Source: Paenibacillus timonensis (GTDB taxonomy: Bacteria; Bacillota; Bacilli; Paenibacillales; Paenibacillaceae). From it: a DNA stretch of 64,000 nucleotides. Each line of letters begins with the position of its first letter. The stretch's first letter is position 1. The position numbers and the translations under genes are program-made. The stretch lies in NCBI RefSeq assembly GCF_009725205.1, contig NZ_WNZY01000004.1:248001-312000 (forward strand). Reading direction: 5' to 3'. Below the pieces are notes generated by a model. The model worked only from the letters and a program-made list of their open reading frames with translations, did not search any database and was not told the origin of the DNA. Positions 34,034 to 43,562 of this stretch are shown piece after piece.

Positions 34034-36094
34034 TTACTTGATCGTAACGATATCAGTTTCGCCTTTCGGCAGTTTACCGGTCTTGTGCAGCGTCACGGAC
34101 GCGCCTTCCGGAAGGTTCGAGAAGACGATTGGCGAAATGATCGAAGGTGCATGTTCCTTCACATAATCTAGATCCACTTCCAGAATCGGCTGTCCTGCGG
34201 CAACCAGATCGCCTTCCTGGACCAGCACATTGAAGCCTTGGCCTTTCAGTTTGACGGTGTTCACGCCAATATGCACGAGCACTTCCTTGCCCCCATCCGA
34301 CATAATGCCGATGGCATGCTTGCTCGGGAAGACGTTAAATACTTTACCGTAAACCGGAGAGCAGATCACGCCGTCATGCGGCAGAATCGCGAACCCGTCG
34401 CCGGTCATTTTTTCCGAGAACACGGGATCAGGAACGTTGGAAATATCCATCAGCTCGCCGTTCACCGGCATCACGATATCCTCTTTGATAATCGCGTCGC
34501 CGTCTTGGGCCGCTTGCTGCTCGACCTCGGCAGGTTTAATCTCTTCCGTCTTGACGGCAACCCGCGGGGTCTTCCCGCTCAAAATGTCAGCGATTTGCGA
34601 TTTGATCGTGTCAGAACGCGTTCCAAAGATCGCTTGAACGTTGTTGCCAACCTCCAGCACGCCGGAGGCGCCCAGCTTCTTGAGCCGGTCTTTGCTCACA
34701 TTCCCTTTGTCCTTCACTTCAACCCGCAGACGGGTGATGCAGGCATCCAGGTGTACGATGTTCTCTTGTCCGCCCAAGGCTGACAAGATATTCTGCGGCA
34801 GTTCATCCTGTTTAACTGCGCCTTCCGCTTTCACTTCGTCCCCTTCAACCTCCGGATCTTCGCGGCCCGGCGTCTTCAGATTGAACTTACGGATAACGTA
34901 ACGGAAACCGAAGTAGTAAATCACGGCTAGAATCAAACCGACGATGATAACGTTCCACCAAGGCGTACGGTTTGGAATCACCCCGAAGATCAGATAGTCG
35001 ATCAAACCGCCGGAGAAGGTCATCCCAATTTTCGTCCCAAGGATATGCATCGTCATGAAAGACAAACCGGCAAAAATCGTATGCACCGCAAACAATACCG
35101 GTGCGACGAACAAGAACGAGAACTCCAGTGGTTCCGTAATCCCCGTCAAGAAGGAGGTCAAGGCTGCCGAACCCATGATCCCAGCCACGTATTTCTTGTG
35201 CTCAGGCCGAGCTTCGTGGTAAATCGCCAGCGCTGCGGCAGGCAAGCCGAACATCATGAACGGGAATTTACCGGTCATAAAGGTACCGGCCGTAAATGGC
35301 ACACCGTCACGCAGCTGAGCCATGAAGATTGATTGGTCCCCGCGAACGAGTTGACCGGCGTTATTGACGTATTCACCGAATTCGAACCAGAACGGCGAAT
35401 AGAAAATATGGTGCAAACCAAACGGAATCAATGCCCGTTCTACCACCCCGAAAATAAACGCGGACAACGTCCGGTTCTGCTCCAACATGAAGTGAGAAGC
35501 AGAGTTGAGGCCCCCTTGAATTGGCGGCCAGATAACGACCATCAACAAGCCGAGAAGAAGCGAAGTTGCGGCCGTCATAATCGGCACGAATCGTTTCCCG
35601 GCGAAGAAACCGAGATACGATGGGAGCTCGATCCGGAAGAACCGGTTATACATGGCCGCAGCCAAGATCCCGACGATAATCCCGCCGAACACCCCGGTTG
35701 CAAGCGTCGGGATGCCGAGCACGTTCGCATAGGCCGGATCGGTTCCGATCATCGCAGGCGTGACCCCGATGACCGTGCCCATGGTCACGTTCATGACGAG
35801 GTAACCGATAATCGCAGCCAAACCGGCTACGCCTTCCCCGCCGGCCAAACCAACGGCGACACCTACGGCAAACAGCAAGGCCAGGTTTGAGAAGACAATT
35901 TGGCCTGCATTCATCATGACGGTGGCTACGGCGTGGACGCCATGATTATCCAGGGCGGGCACCAGATCCAGAAACTCCGGACTGACCAGCATATTCCCGA
36001 TCCCGAGCAGCAAACCTGCCGCAGGAAGTAGAGCCACAGGGAGCATCAGCGCTTTCCCTACCCGTTGTAATACACCAAATAAACGCTTAAACAT
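34034..36094 (-). CDS. ptsG: Glucose-specific PTS transporter EIICBA
   Basis: Imports and phosphorylates glucose. The 686 residues are ordered IIC (about 1-390, membrane), IIB (about 425-500, phospho-Cys in L-D-A-C-I-T-R-L-R) and IIA (about 535-680, phospho-His in E-V-L-V-H-I-G-V-N-T). The start at 36094 is set by AGGAGG six bases upstream; the frame extending to 36289 runs through the untranslated leader. The leader carries a GlcT-type RAT, so expression depends on antitermination by the upstream glcT product. Confidence 0.95.
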   Translation of the reverse strand: MFKRLFGVLQRVGKALMLPVALLPAAGLLLGIGNMLVSPEFLDLVPALDNHGVHAVATVMMNAGQIVFSNLALLFAVGVAVGLAGGEGVAGLAAIIGYLVMNVTMGTVIGVTPAMIGTDPAYANVLGIPTLATGVFGGIIVGILAAAMYNRFFRIELPSYLGFFAGKRFVPIMTAATSLLLGLLMVVIWPPIQGGLNSASHFMLEQNRTLSAFIFGVVERALIPFGLHHIFYSPFWFEFGEYVNNAGQLVRGDQSIFMAQLRDGVPFTAGTFMTGKFPFMMFGLPAAALAIYHEARPEHKKYVAGIMGSAALTSFLTGITEPLEFSFLFVAPVLFAVHTIFAGLSFMTMHILGTKIGMTFSGGLIDYLIFGVIPNRTPWWNVIIVGLILAVIYYFGFRYVIRKFNLKTPGREDPEVEGDEVKAEGAVKQDELPQNILSALGGQENIVHLDACITRLRVEVKDKGNVSKDRLKKLGASGVLEVGNNVQAIFGTRSDTIKSQIADILSGKTPRVAVKTEEIKPAEVEQQAAQDGDAIIKEDIVMPVNGELMDISNVPDPVFSEKMTGDGFAILPHDGVICSPVYGKVFNVFPSKHAIGIMSDGGKEVLVHIGVNTVKLKGQGFNVLVQEGDLVAAGQPILEVDLDYVKEHAPSIISPIVFSNLPEGASVTLHKTGKLPKGETDIVTIK

Positions 36095-36232
36095 AAATAA
36101 CCTCCTGTTATGACATCGTGTGACAAACAAAAACAGGCATAAGCCAATATAGGTCATTGGTTCTGTATCGTGATCGCTTACGGATATAATACCCCGTAAC
36201 CGTCCAATACAATCCAAAAAAACCTTTATCAA

Positions 36233-36260
36233 CTCATGCCTGATCGAATCAGTCACACAT
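36233..36260 (-). promoter_or_regulatory. RAT antiterminator target in the ptsG leader
   Basis: On the minus strand the leader reads TGTGACTGATTCGATCAGG then CATGAG, with a CTGA-TTCGA-TCAG core, closely like the Bacillus ptsG RAT bound by GlcT. A seven-T run (36216-36222) follows, the expected tail of the competing terminator; the terminator stem itself was not resolved by eye. Confidence 0.75.
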
Positions 36261-36295
36261 TGTGATCTATGAAGTTGTTGCCAATGCACTTAGGA

Positions 36296-36324
36296 ATTAT
36301 AGCAGGACTTTCTAGTTCGCGCAA
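36296..36324 (-). promoter_or_regulatory. SigA promoter of ptsG
   Basis: TTGCGC (36319-36324), 17-base spacer, TATAAT (36296-36301) with an extended TG-C on the minus strand. It starts 6 bases after the glcT stop and gives a leader of about 195 bases holding the RAT. Confidence 0.7.
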
Positions 36325-36329
36325 GCCAG

Positions 36330-37175
36330 CTACTGAAGAATCGCCGGGGCCACCCGGTGCAAATGCATCGTCAAATAGCTGACTTCGGCCTGATAAACCG
36401 GCATCTTGAGCCGTTGTTCCATCACTTTGGTCAATTTGTAAGCAAGCGAATACAAGGTTGGATACTCCTGCTTCAGCAGCATTTCCAGCTTGTCGACTTC
36501 GCTAACCTGCTCGCCGCGTCGAATCCGTTCGATCGCAAACCGCAAATGGGTCAGCAAACGGGAATAATCCAGCGAGTTGCGGAGGATCGTAAAGCGAAGC
36601 TCCGTCTCGATAATGCCAACCAGGTCAGCGATTAACTTAGCATGTCCCCTTACCTCGCTGATATGTCGGTTGGTCATGGCGCTGTTAATGTGGAGCGCAA
36701 CGAAGCCAATTTCATCCTCGCCGAGATCGACACCCAACCGCTCCTTGATGAGTCGAATCGCGTATTCCGCCAGTTCGAATTCCACCGGATAGATCTCCTT
36801 CGTCTCGAACAAAAACGGGTTATGAAAAGCGATATCCTGCTCCGCTCGCTTAATCGCAAACGCCAAGTGATCGGTTAAGGCGATATGGATATGCTCGTTC
36901 AGCTCGGTCTGCGTCTTCTGGGAAATGTACATGATAATTTCGCCGATAATTTCGATCAATTGTTCGTCCACCTGGGGTACGAGCTGCTTGTATTGCTCTT
37001 GTTCCTGCTGATTCGTGAGGATAAACATTTTCTCAACGGCTTCAAGCAGGATCGAGTCCCCCGTTTTTCGGTTAAATCCGATGCCTTTGCCGATCACAAC
37101 GACCTCGCCACGCTCCGGGTGATTCGCGATGATGACATTGTTATTCAACACTTTAGAAACGCGCAGGCTGTTCAC
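36330..37175 (-). CDS. glcT: Transcriptional antiterminator GlcT
   Basis: RNA-binding antiterminator of the BglG/SacY family that senses PTS phosphorylation. The 281-residue product has an N-terminal CAT RNA-binding domain (about 1-58, V-L-N-N-N-V-I-I-A), PRD1 (about 65-170, N-E-H-I-H-I-A-L-T-D-H) and PRD2 (about 175-280, L-T-H-L-R-F-A-I and L-T-M-H-L-H-R). The GTG start has GAGGTG eight bases upstream. The RAT just downstream identifies ptsG as its target. Confidence 0.93.
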   Translation of the reverse strand: MNSLRVSKVLNNNVIIANHPERGEVVVIGKGIGFNRKTGDSILLEAVEKMFILTNQQEQEQYKQLVPQVDEQLIEIIGEIIMYISQKTQTELNEHIHIALTDHLAFAIKRAEQDIAFHNPFLFETKEIYPVEFELAEYAIRLIKERLGVDLGEDEIGFVALHINSAMTNRHISEVRGHAKLIADLVGIIETELRFTILRNSLDYSRLLTHLRFAIERIRRGEQVSEVDKLEMLLKQEYPTLYSLAYKLTKVMEQRLKMPVYQAEVSYLTMHLHRVAPAILQ

Positions 37176-37222
37176 AACATAAGCACCTCTTTTTCTCCTA
37201 TTGTCCGAAAACGGTTAAGCCC

Positions 37223-37251
37223 ATTATAAAGGATTTTCCGGGCCCCGTCAG
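37223..37251 (-). promoter_or_regulatory. Promoter candidate of glcT
   Basis: CTGACG (37246-37251), 17-base spacer, TATAAT (37223-37228) on the minus strand, 48 bases before the GTG start. Confidence 0.5.
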
Positions 37252-37272
37252 CCAATTCCCAGGCATTTCAAA

Positions 37273-37304
37273 GGCGTCCTCGCCCAATGACCGGGCGGGA
37301 CGCC
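37273..37304 (-). terminator. Terminator of floT
   Basis: GGCGTCC-T-CGCCC pairs with GGGCG-G-GACGCC; on the minus strand TTTG follows. It lies 67 bases after the floT stop codon. Confidence 0.6.
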
Positions 37305-37370
37305 GATTCGCGATTGATCCTATGACAAATTACACGGATTGATGACGGTTGTCAAGCCGGACGAAAGGCC

Positions 37371-38957
37371 TTACTTCCGGTCTTGCTCCGTTTCTTTCGA
37401 GGCGGCCGTCTCCAAAGCAACGGGCTCCGACGCCTTCACAGAAGCCGTAGACTTCACAGAAGCAACCTCAACCGCCGGTGGCGTGGCGACGATCTTGCCT
37501 TTAGTCAAGCCTTGAATTAACCGATCCAGTTCGATCCCCGAGACGCTCTTCAACATATCAGGCGCAGTAGCCATGAGTTCGGTGACGTAGTTGCTGACAC
37601 GGGCAGCCCCCTCGCCTTTGCCGGTATCGACGACAGTTAACTTGTCGATCGAAGACAATGGAGCAGCGATTTTGCCTGCGAGCTCCGGCAGCATCTTCGT
37701 CACGATATCGAGGATCGCGGCCTCGCCGAATTTCTGGAACGCTTCGGCCAGTTTCTCCTTCGCTTCGGCCTCAGCCAAGCCGCGCAGTCGGATGATCTCG
37801 GCATCCGCGGTCCCTTTGGCCCTTTCCGCATCCGCGATCGCTAAGCCCTCCAGGCGCTTCTGTTCGGCGGAAGCTTTTGCTTGCGTCTCGATGGAGTATT
37901 GCAGCGCGTCGGCCTCCCGCATTTTCCGCGCCTTTTCAGCTTCAGCCGCCTGCTCGACCGCATAACGATCCGCATCGGCTTTCTTCTTCACTTCGGCATC
38001 GTATTGTTTCTGGCGAACGGTGATCTCCTTATCCTGCAAATCGATCTCCCGCTCCTTGCGCACCAGCTCGACCTTCATTTGCTCTTCCACCATCGTCTGC
38101 TTGGCCCGAGCTTCCTGAATGTGATAAGCCTGGTCAGCTTCAGCCTTGGCGGTATCCTGATCCTTCTTAAAGGAGGCGACCTTCAGCTCCTTCTCCTTCT
38201 CCGCTTCGGCGATGTTCGTATCGCGCACCAGCTCGGCCTTCTGCCCGGCTTCTTCGGCCAGGGCCTTTTGGATCCGCGCATCCCGCTGGGCTTCCGCCTC
38301 AGCGATATCAGCGTCCCGCTTGACCGCAGCGATCCGCGGCTTACCGAGCGCCTCTAAGTAACCATGTTTGTCCCTAACATCCTTGATCGTGAACGAGACG
38401 ATTTGCAGCCCCATTTTCTTCAGGTCGCGAGCCGCCACGCCTTGTACTTCCTGCGCGAACTTATCGCGGTTCCGGTACACTTCCTCGACGGTCATCGAAC
38501 CCAAAATCGAACGCAAATGGCCTTCAAGCACTTCCTGTGCTTCGCCTTTGAGCGATTCGATCGGTTTGCCCATAAACTGCTCGGCCGCCGTCGCGACGTC
38601 CTCGATCGAGCTCCCCACCTTGATAATGGCCACTCCGTCAGCGGAAACCGGCACGCCTTGCTCGGTGTAAACCTCCGGTGTCATCACGTCCAGTTTGTGG
38701 GAGAGCAGCGACATGAATTCGGCTTTTTGGAATATCGGCCAGATAAACGCCCCGCCGCCGCGGACGATTTTGATTTTACGGCCGGATTGATCATCGGATA
38801 TGTTCTTGCCCCCTAGAAAAGAACCTGTGACGATCATCGCCTCGTCAGGGCTCACCGTCTTATATCGGGCCCAGAACGCCAGTCCGAGCACGATAATGAC
38901 CGCAATCACGATGACGGGGATTAGCAGGAAATCCGGAATACTTTCGAACAATGACAA
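37371..38957 (-). CDS. floT: Flotillin-like membrane scaffold FloT
   Basis: Organises lipid microdomains. The 528-residue protein has one N-terminal membrane hairpin (about 10-30), an SPFH/PHB domain (about 35-215), a long Ala/Glu/Lys-rich coiled coil with E-A-E-A repeats (about 215-420), and a Val/Ser/Ala tail. The assigned start is a TTG only three bases after GGGAG; another TTG two codons later has better spacing, so the start is uncertain by two residues. It follows the NfeD gene by 24 bases, the usual flotillin-NfeD pair. Confidence 0.93.
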   Translation of the reverse strand: MSLFESIPDFLLIPVIVIAVIIVLGLAFWARYKTVSPDEAMIVTGSFLGGKNISDDQSGRKIKIVRGGGAFIWPIFQKAEFMSLLSHKLDVMTPEVYTEQGVPVSADGVAIIKVGSSIEDVATAAEQFMGKPIESLKGEAQEVLEGHLRSILGSMTVEEVYRNRDKFAQEVQGVAARDLKKMGLQIVSFTIKDVRDKHGYLEALGKPRIAAVKRDADIAEAEAQRDARIQKALAEEAGQKAELVRDTNIAEAEKEKELKVASFKKDQDTAKAEADQAYHIQEARAKQTMVEEQMKVELVRKEREIDLQDKEITVRQKQYDAEVKKKADADRYAVEQAAEAEKARKMREADALQYSIETQAKASAEQKRLEGLAIADAERAKGTADAEIIRLRGLAEAEAKEKLAEAFQKFGEAAILDIVTKMLPELAGKIAAPLSSIDKLTVVDTGKGEGAARVSNYVTELMATAPDMLKSVSGIELDRLIQGLTKGKIVATPPAVEVASVKSTASVKASEPVALETAASKETEQDRK

Positions 38958-38981
38958 CAGCTCCCTCTTCTTGTAATGGTG

Positions 38982-39512
38982 TTACATCGGGTGGGGATAT
39001 AGCTCGGAAACTTGGACCGTTCCGTCCTTCGTCGTCTCGATGACGACAACGACGGTTCCGGCGGGAATTTCCTTCCGATCCCAGCTAGACGCAATATGAA
39101 GGGTGTTGCCGCCAACCAGCTTCACCATCACTTCGCCATACCCTTGTGCCGGGATAGGTACGGTCACCTCGCCGACTTTGCCGGGCAATTCGGATTCGGA
39201 AAATCCGGTGGAGTTTTCGCTGTTTTCCATCGGCCGGACATAAGCGAAATACACGCCGGCGGATAACAATACGGCGGCCACAATGGCGAGAACCACCACG
39301 CAGGCCCCTCCAAGTCCGGTGTACCGGTCCAGCAATATGCCGGCTCCGCCGAACGACGTAATCGCCGAAGCCGTGATAATCGGCTTGAGAAAATCCACGG
39401 ACAGGAAATCGAACACGCCGTCCAGCCAGCTTCCGAGCAAGTCGCCAAGCAATGCGCTGATGACGGCAAACAAGGCACCGCCGACGAAACAACCCCAAAA
39501 CAGCGCTTCCAT
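38982..39512 (-). CDS. NfeD-like membrane protein (YuaF type)
   Basis: Partner of flotillin in the membrane. The 176 residues contain three or four membrane segments (about 4-100) and a C-terminal OB-fold domain (about 115-170, with G-K-V-G-E-V-T-V-P and I-P-A-G-T-V-V-V-V). The short YuaF-type lacks the protease domain of long NfeD. The start at 39512 has GGAGG six bases upstream. Confidence 0.88.
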   Translation of the reverse strand: MEALFWGCFVGGALFAVISALLGDLLGSWLDGVFDFLSVDFLKPIITASAITSFGGAGILLDRYTGLGGACVVVLAIVAAVLLSAGVYFAYVRPMENSENSTGFSESELPGKVGEVTVPIPAQGYGEVMVKLVGGNTLHIASSWDRKEIPAGTVVVVIETTKDGTVQVSELYPHPM

Positions 39513-39594
39513 CCTGTTCCTCCCTCTACCCAAAATATTGATGTACTCTACAAATACATACGTAATTTGGAGAAATATGTTTCGAAAAAGAAAA

Positions 39595-39626
39595 ACCGGC
39601 TCGCAGCGCGATGCCGCGAAACCGGT
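39595..39626 (-). terminator. Terminator of the alcohol dehydrogenase gene
   Basis: ACCGG-C-TCGC pairs with GCGA-AA-CCGGT; on the minus strand TTTTTCTTTTT follows. It lies 21 bases after the stop codon. Confidence 0.7.
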
Positions 39627-39647
39627 AAGGGGGTGAGATTACAGTGA

Positions 39648-40811
39648 TTACAGGGACATGCGATAAATTTCAAGCACGTCTTGTTTATCCAGCACAGCAA
39701 AATTACCGAACGAGCCGAAGCGAACCGCCTTCTCGGCCATGACTTCCAGTTGGCTGTCGTCAATACCGTAATCGGCCAGACGGCTTGGAGCGCCGATCGA
39801 GTTCCAGAACGACCGCAACGCTTCAATGCCCTCGAGCGCGACAGCCTCGTCGCTCTTGCCCGTAGGATCCACGTGGAAGACGTGAGTCGCCAGACGCTTG
39901 AATCGAGCGATATCCTGCTTCAAGTTATACTTCATCCAGTTCGGGAACAGGATCGCCAGGCCTCCGCCGTGCGGAATATCGTAAACCGCCGACACGGCAT
40001 GCTCGATGTTGTGGGTCGCCCAGTCCCCGGACAGGCCCATGTTCAGCACCCCGTTAAGCGCCATCGTTCCGCAGAGCAGAATCGTTTCCCGGAGGTCGTA
40101 GTTCTCCAAATCCGCAGCGAGCTTCGGCGCGGTCTCGATCACTGTCCGAAGCAAGGCTTCACAAAACTCGTCCTGCAACGGCGTGTTTGGCGTCGGATGG
40201 AAATAGTGCTCGAACACATGAGACATAATGTCAACCATGCCATACACGGTTTGCTCCTTCGGCAGCGAAGCGGTGAACTGCGGATCAAGGATGGAGAACG
40301 CCGGATACGCCAGCTTGCTGCCCCAGCCGAGCTTCTCCTTCGTCGCTTCGTTGGAAATCACGGAGTTGCCGTTCATCTCCGAGCCGGTTGCGGCCATCGT
40401 CAGCACGGTTCCGAGCGGCAGGGCCGCTTTTGGCACGGCTTTCCGCTCCGCGAAGTCCCACATATCTCCGTCGTATTTAGCGCCTACGGCAATCGCCTTC
40501 GCGCAGTCCAGCACGCTGCCGCCGCCGACCGCGAGGACCAGCTCGATGCCGTTTGACTTGCACAGCTCGACCCCACGATGCACCGTAGACAGACGCGGGT
40601 TTGGTTCGACGCCCGCAAGCTCTGTCACCTCGGCGCCGATTTCCCGCAGAATGGCTGTCACTTGATCATACAGACCGCTGCGTTTGATGCTGCCGCCGCC
40701 GTAGACCAGCAGCACTTTATTGCCATAAGCCGGAACCTCGGTCCGCAACGACGCCAACTGGCCTTTACCGAAGATGAGCTTCGTCGGGTTATGAAATACG
40801 AAATGATCCAT
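39648..40811 (-). CDS. Iron-containing (group III) alcohol dehydrogenase, butanol dehydrogenase type
   Basis: NAD(P)H-dependent reduction of aldehydes to alcohols. The 387 residues have the nucleotide site [10 protein letters not shown] (near 96-105) and the metal ligands D-I-M-S-H-V-F-E-H (Asp, His) and H-N-I-E-H-A ... Y-D-I-P-H-G (two His). It resembles BdhA/YugJ/YqhD proteins. The ATG has GGAGG eight bases upstream; promoter and terminator flank it, so it is a single-gene unit. Confidence 0.93.
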   Translation of the reverse strand: MDHFVFHNPTKLIFGKGQLASLRTEVPAYGNKVLLVYGGGSIKRSGLYDQVTAILREIGAEVTELAGVEPNPRLSTVHRGVELCKSNGIELVLAVGGGSVLDCAKAIAVGAKYDGDMWDFAERKAVPKAALPLGTVLTMAATGSEMNGNSVISNEATKEKLGWGSKLAYPAFSILDPQFTASLPKEQTVYGMVDIMSHVFEHYFHPTPNTPLQDEFCEALLRTVIETAPKLAADLENYDLRETILLCGTMALNGVLNMGLSGDWATHNIEHAVSAVYDIPHGGGLAILFPNWMKYNLKQDIARFKRLATHVFHVDPTGKSDEAVALEGIEALRSFWNSIGAPSRLADYGIDDSQLEVMAEKAVRFGSFGNFAVLDKQDVLEIYRMSL

Positions 40812-40880
40812 GCCAAAATCCTCCTAAATTCAGTTATGTAAAAGGGGTTCGCTACCTTAGCCTCTTCGTGCTCCCAAATT

Positions 40881-40910
40881 ATTATACTTCCAACTGTAAT
40901 GGAATAACAA
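40881..40910 (-). promoter_or_regulatory. Promoter of the alcohol dehydrogenase gene
   Basis: TTGTTA (40905-40910), 18-base spacer, TATAAT (40881-40886) on the minus strand, about 70 bases before the ATG. Confidence 0.6.
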
Positions 40911-40920
40911 ACAGAAATAA

Positions 40921-40953
40921 GGCCGTCCCAAATCTCATCGATTGGGGACGGCC
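40921..40953 (-). terminator. Terminator of the gal operon
   Basis: GGCCGTCCC/GGGACGGCC stem with a 15-base AT-rich loop, followed on the minus strand by TTATTTCTG. It lies 29 bases after galT. Confidence 0.7.
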
Positions 40954-40981
40954 CCGTAAATAGCTAACCGGAACCTATGCT

Positions 40982-42559
40982 CTATTGTCTGCGATAACCG
41001 ATCGAAACGACAAAGCGTTCGAAGGCTTCGCGGCCTTCCGTCGTTGCTTTGAATACGCCGGCATGTCCAAGGATTTCCGCAAACTTGCTGCCGACCTCGT
41101 CACGCAGCAGCGCTTCGGCGTCTTCGCGCGCCATCGATATGCCAACGCGTGCGACCAGTTCCTTCACCCAATCCGCATGCACGGCCAAACGGGCCGCCGG
41201 ATCGGACACGGTCTCCTCATACAACGTCTTGTCCCCGCTCAGAATGTCGGCGACCCCCGCCAGTTCTTCTTTCAACCGGCCTGGCAGGATCGCTACCCCC
41301 ATCACTTCGATCAGACCGATGTTCTCCTTCTTGATGTGGTGCATTTCGCGGTGCGGATGGAAGATCCCCTCGGGATGCTGTTCGTTCGTCCGGTTGTTCC
41401 GCAGGACGATATCGGCCTCGAAACCGCCATCTGCACTGCGACGGACGATTGGGGTCACCGTGTTATGAGGCACGGATTCCCCCTTCTCCTCGGAGAAGGC
41501 CAGGACATCGACCGAGGGATCGCTGTATTGCTTCCATTTCTCGTACAGATCGTCCGCCGCTTCCAGCACGGCCTCGCGGTCTTGACCGTTCACCCGCAGC
41601 ACGGACATCGGCCATTTCACCATACCAACGGTCACGCCGGCGAAGTCCGAATGGGAGAAGACGGCTTCCACCGGGGCTTTCTCCAACGGAAACGTATGTC
41701 GTCCCCCTTGGAAATGATCATGGGTCAGGATCGAACCGCCAACGATCGGCAGGTCCGCATTCGAGCCGATGAAATAATGCGGGAACAACGTCGTGAAATC
41801 AAGGAGACGCTTAAACGTATCGCGGGTCAACTTCATCGGCACGTGATCGTGGTGGAATACGATGCAATGTTCGTTGTAATACACATAAGGCGAGTATTGG
41901 AAAAACCACGGCTCCTCGTTTAAGGTCAGCGGAATGACGCGCAGGTTCTGACGGGCCGGATGATTGATCCGTCCCGCATAACCAACGTTCTCGCGACACA
42001 GCTGACATTTCGGGTACACCGGCGGCGGAAGCAGCTTGGCCATGGCGATTTCCTTCGGATTTTTCTCCGGTTTGGACAGGTTAATCGTGATTTCCATATC
42101 CCCGAACGAGGTAGGCTGTTCCCAATAGATGTTTTGGCGAACCCGGTCCATCCGGATGTAATTGCTGTCCACGGACAGCTTATAGAACGCGTCTGTTGCC
42201 GCGATGATTCCCTGCTCGGTTTCCGTTCTGCGGAAGGCCGCGATCGTTTCCGACGGGCGCGGCATCAGCAAGCCCATAATTTGAGCATCCAGCAAATCGC
42301 GGTAAGTAGCGGTATCTTCTGGTATCAGGCCGATCGAGACCCCGTAATCAATCAAAATTTCGAGCGGCTCCTGCGGACCGGTTAGCACCTCCTCCGTTAC
42401 TGCACCGGCGAACGGCTCATCGAAAGAAAACAACTCCAGAAGGCGGTTGCGCGAGTAGTCCACGTCCCACCAATCGATTAAGCCCTGCTCCAGCGCATAA
42501 TTCACCAATCGTTCGATGGCATGAAGCGTTTCTTGACGATTTCTCTCTTCTGCTCCCAT
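40982..42559 (-). CDS. galT: Galactose-1-phosphate uridylyltransferase (Firmicutes type)
   Basis: Leloir pathway: exchanges UMP between UDP-glucose and galactose-1-phosphate. The 525-residue product is of the long Gram-positive GalT class, with C-Q-L-C in the N-terminal half, the conserved H-D-H-F-Q-G-G-R-H block and H-P-H-R-E-M-H-H near the C-terminal third. It follows galE by 14 bases behind a GGGAG site and is the last gene of galK-galE-galT. Confidence 0.95.
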   Translation of the reverse strand: MGAEERNRQETLHAIERLVNYALEQGLIDWWDVDYSRNRLLELFSFDEPFAGAVTEEVLTGPQEPLEILIDYGVSIGLIPEDTATYRDLLDAQIMGLLMPRPSETIAAFRRTETEQGIIAATDAFYKLSVDSNYIRMDRVRQNIYWEQPTSFGDMEITINLSKPEKNPKEIAMAKLLPPPVYPKCQLCRENVGYAGRINHPARQNLRVIPLTLNEEPWFFQYSPYVYYNEHCIVFHHDHVPMKLTRDTFKRLLDFTTLFPHYFIGSNADLPIVGGSILTHDHFQGGRHTFPLEKAPVEAVFSHSDFAGVTVGMVKWPMSVLRVNGQDREAVLEAADDLYEKWKQYSDPSVDVLAFSEEKGESVPHNTVTPIVRRSADGGFEADIVLRNNRTNEQHPEGIFHPHREMHHIKKENIGLIEVMGVAILPGRLKEELAGVADILSGDKTLYEETVSDPAARLAVHADWVKELVARVGISMAREDAEALLRDEVGSKFAEILGHAGVFKATTEGREAFERFVVSIGYRRQ

Positions 42560-42573
42560 CGCGTTACACTCCC

Positions 42574-43560
42574 TTAATCGTTATAGCCGTTTGGATGGTT
42601 GTTATGCCACTGCCACGCGCTTTCGATGATGTTCGCCAATTGATTGCGGGTTGGATTCCAGCCCAGCACACGACGGGCTTTGTCCGAGGAAGCGATAAGC
42701 ACCGCCGGATCCCCGGCGCGACGCGGACTGATGACGACCGGGAAGTCGTGGCCGGTAACGTCCTTCACGGTTTCGATCACTTCCTTAACCGAGAAGCCTT
42801 GCCCGTTGCCGAGGTTGAACACGTCGCTTTCTCCGCCGCCGAGCAAATGATTCACTGCGCGCAGATGGGCGTCGGCCAAATCGCTCACATGGATGTAGTC
42901 GCGGACGCAGGTACCGTCAGCCGTGTTGTAATCGTCGCCGAACACTTGAATCGACGGACGCTGTCCCAATGCCGCTTGAATAATCAGCGGGATCAGATGG
43001 CTTTCCGGGCGATGATCCTCGCCAATCTTGCCGCTTTCATGGGCCCCCGCCGCGTTGAAATAGCGGAGCGATACATATTTGATCCCGAGCACTTGATCAA
43101 ACCAAGCCATCATCCGTTCCATGGTCAGCTTCGTTTCGCCATACACGTTCGTAGGCCGGGTCGGATCGGTTTCTTCGATCGGTACCTTTTCCGGTTCGCC
43201 GTAAGTGGCCGCCGTGGAAGAGAACACGATTTTACGTACATTCGCCTGATCCATGGCATCCAATAAACAAAGCGTTCCATACACGTTATTGTCGAAATAC
43301 TTGACCGGGTCCTTCATGCTCTCCCCCACCAAGGAATTCGCGGCAAAATGAATCACTGCTTCGATCTCGTTCTCGGCAAACAGCTTGGCCATGAGCGCTT
43401 TATCGCGCAAATCCCCTTCATAGAGCTTGCCGCCGAGCAGCGCTTCGCGATGTCCGGTCTGCAGGTTGTCGATCACGACGACCTCTTTGCCTTGCTCTAG
43501 CAGCGCAGCTACCGTATGCGAGCCGATATAGCCGGCTCCCCCCGTTACCAATATCGCCAT
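42574..43560 (-). CDS. galE: UDP-glucose 4-epimerase
   Basis: Interconverts UDP-galactose and UDP-glucose. The 328-residue short-chain dehydrogenase has the NAD loop T-G-G-A-G-Y-I-G-S-H (6-15), the S-S-T-A-A-T-Y-G segment and the catalytic Y-G-E-T-K (near 137-141), plus the C-terminal G-W-N-P-T block. It starts two bases after galK behind GGGGAG. Confidence 0.97.
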   Translation of the reverse strand: MAILVTGGAGYIGSHTVAALLEQGKEVVVIDNLQTGHREALLGGKLYEGDLRDKALMAKLFAENEIEAVIHFAANSLVGESMKDPVKYFDNNVYGTLCLLDAMDQANVRKIVFSSTAATYGEPEKVPIEETDPTRPTNVYGETKLTMERMMAWFDQVLGIKYVSLRYFNAAGAHESGKIGEDHRPESHLIPLIIQAALGQRPSIQVFGDDYNTADGTCVRDYIHVSDLADAHLRAVNHLLGGGESDVFNLGNGQGFSVKEVIETVKDVTGHDFPVVISPRRAGDPAVLIASSDKARRVLGWNPTRNQLANIIESAWQWHNNHPNGYND

Positions 43561-43562
43561 GG

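Noticed and set aside
36095..36289. N-terminal extension of PtsG
   Set aside because: The extension translates the RAT-bearing leader; the ATG at 36094 has an ideal ribosome site and the conserved EIIC start.
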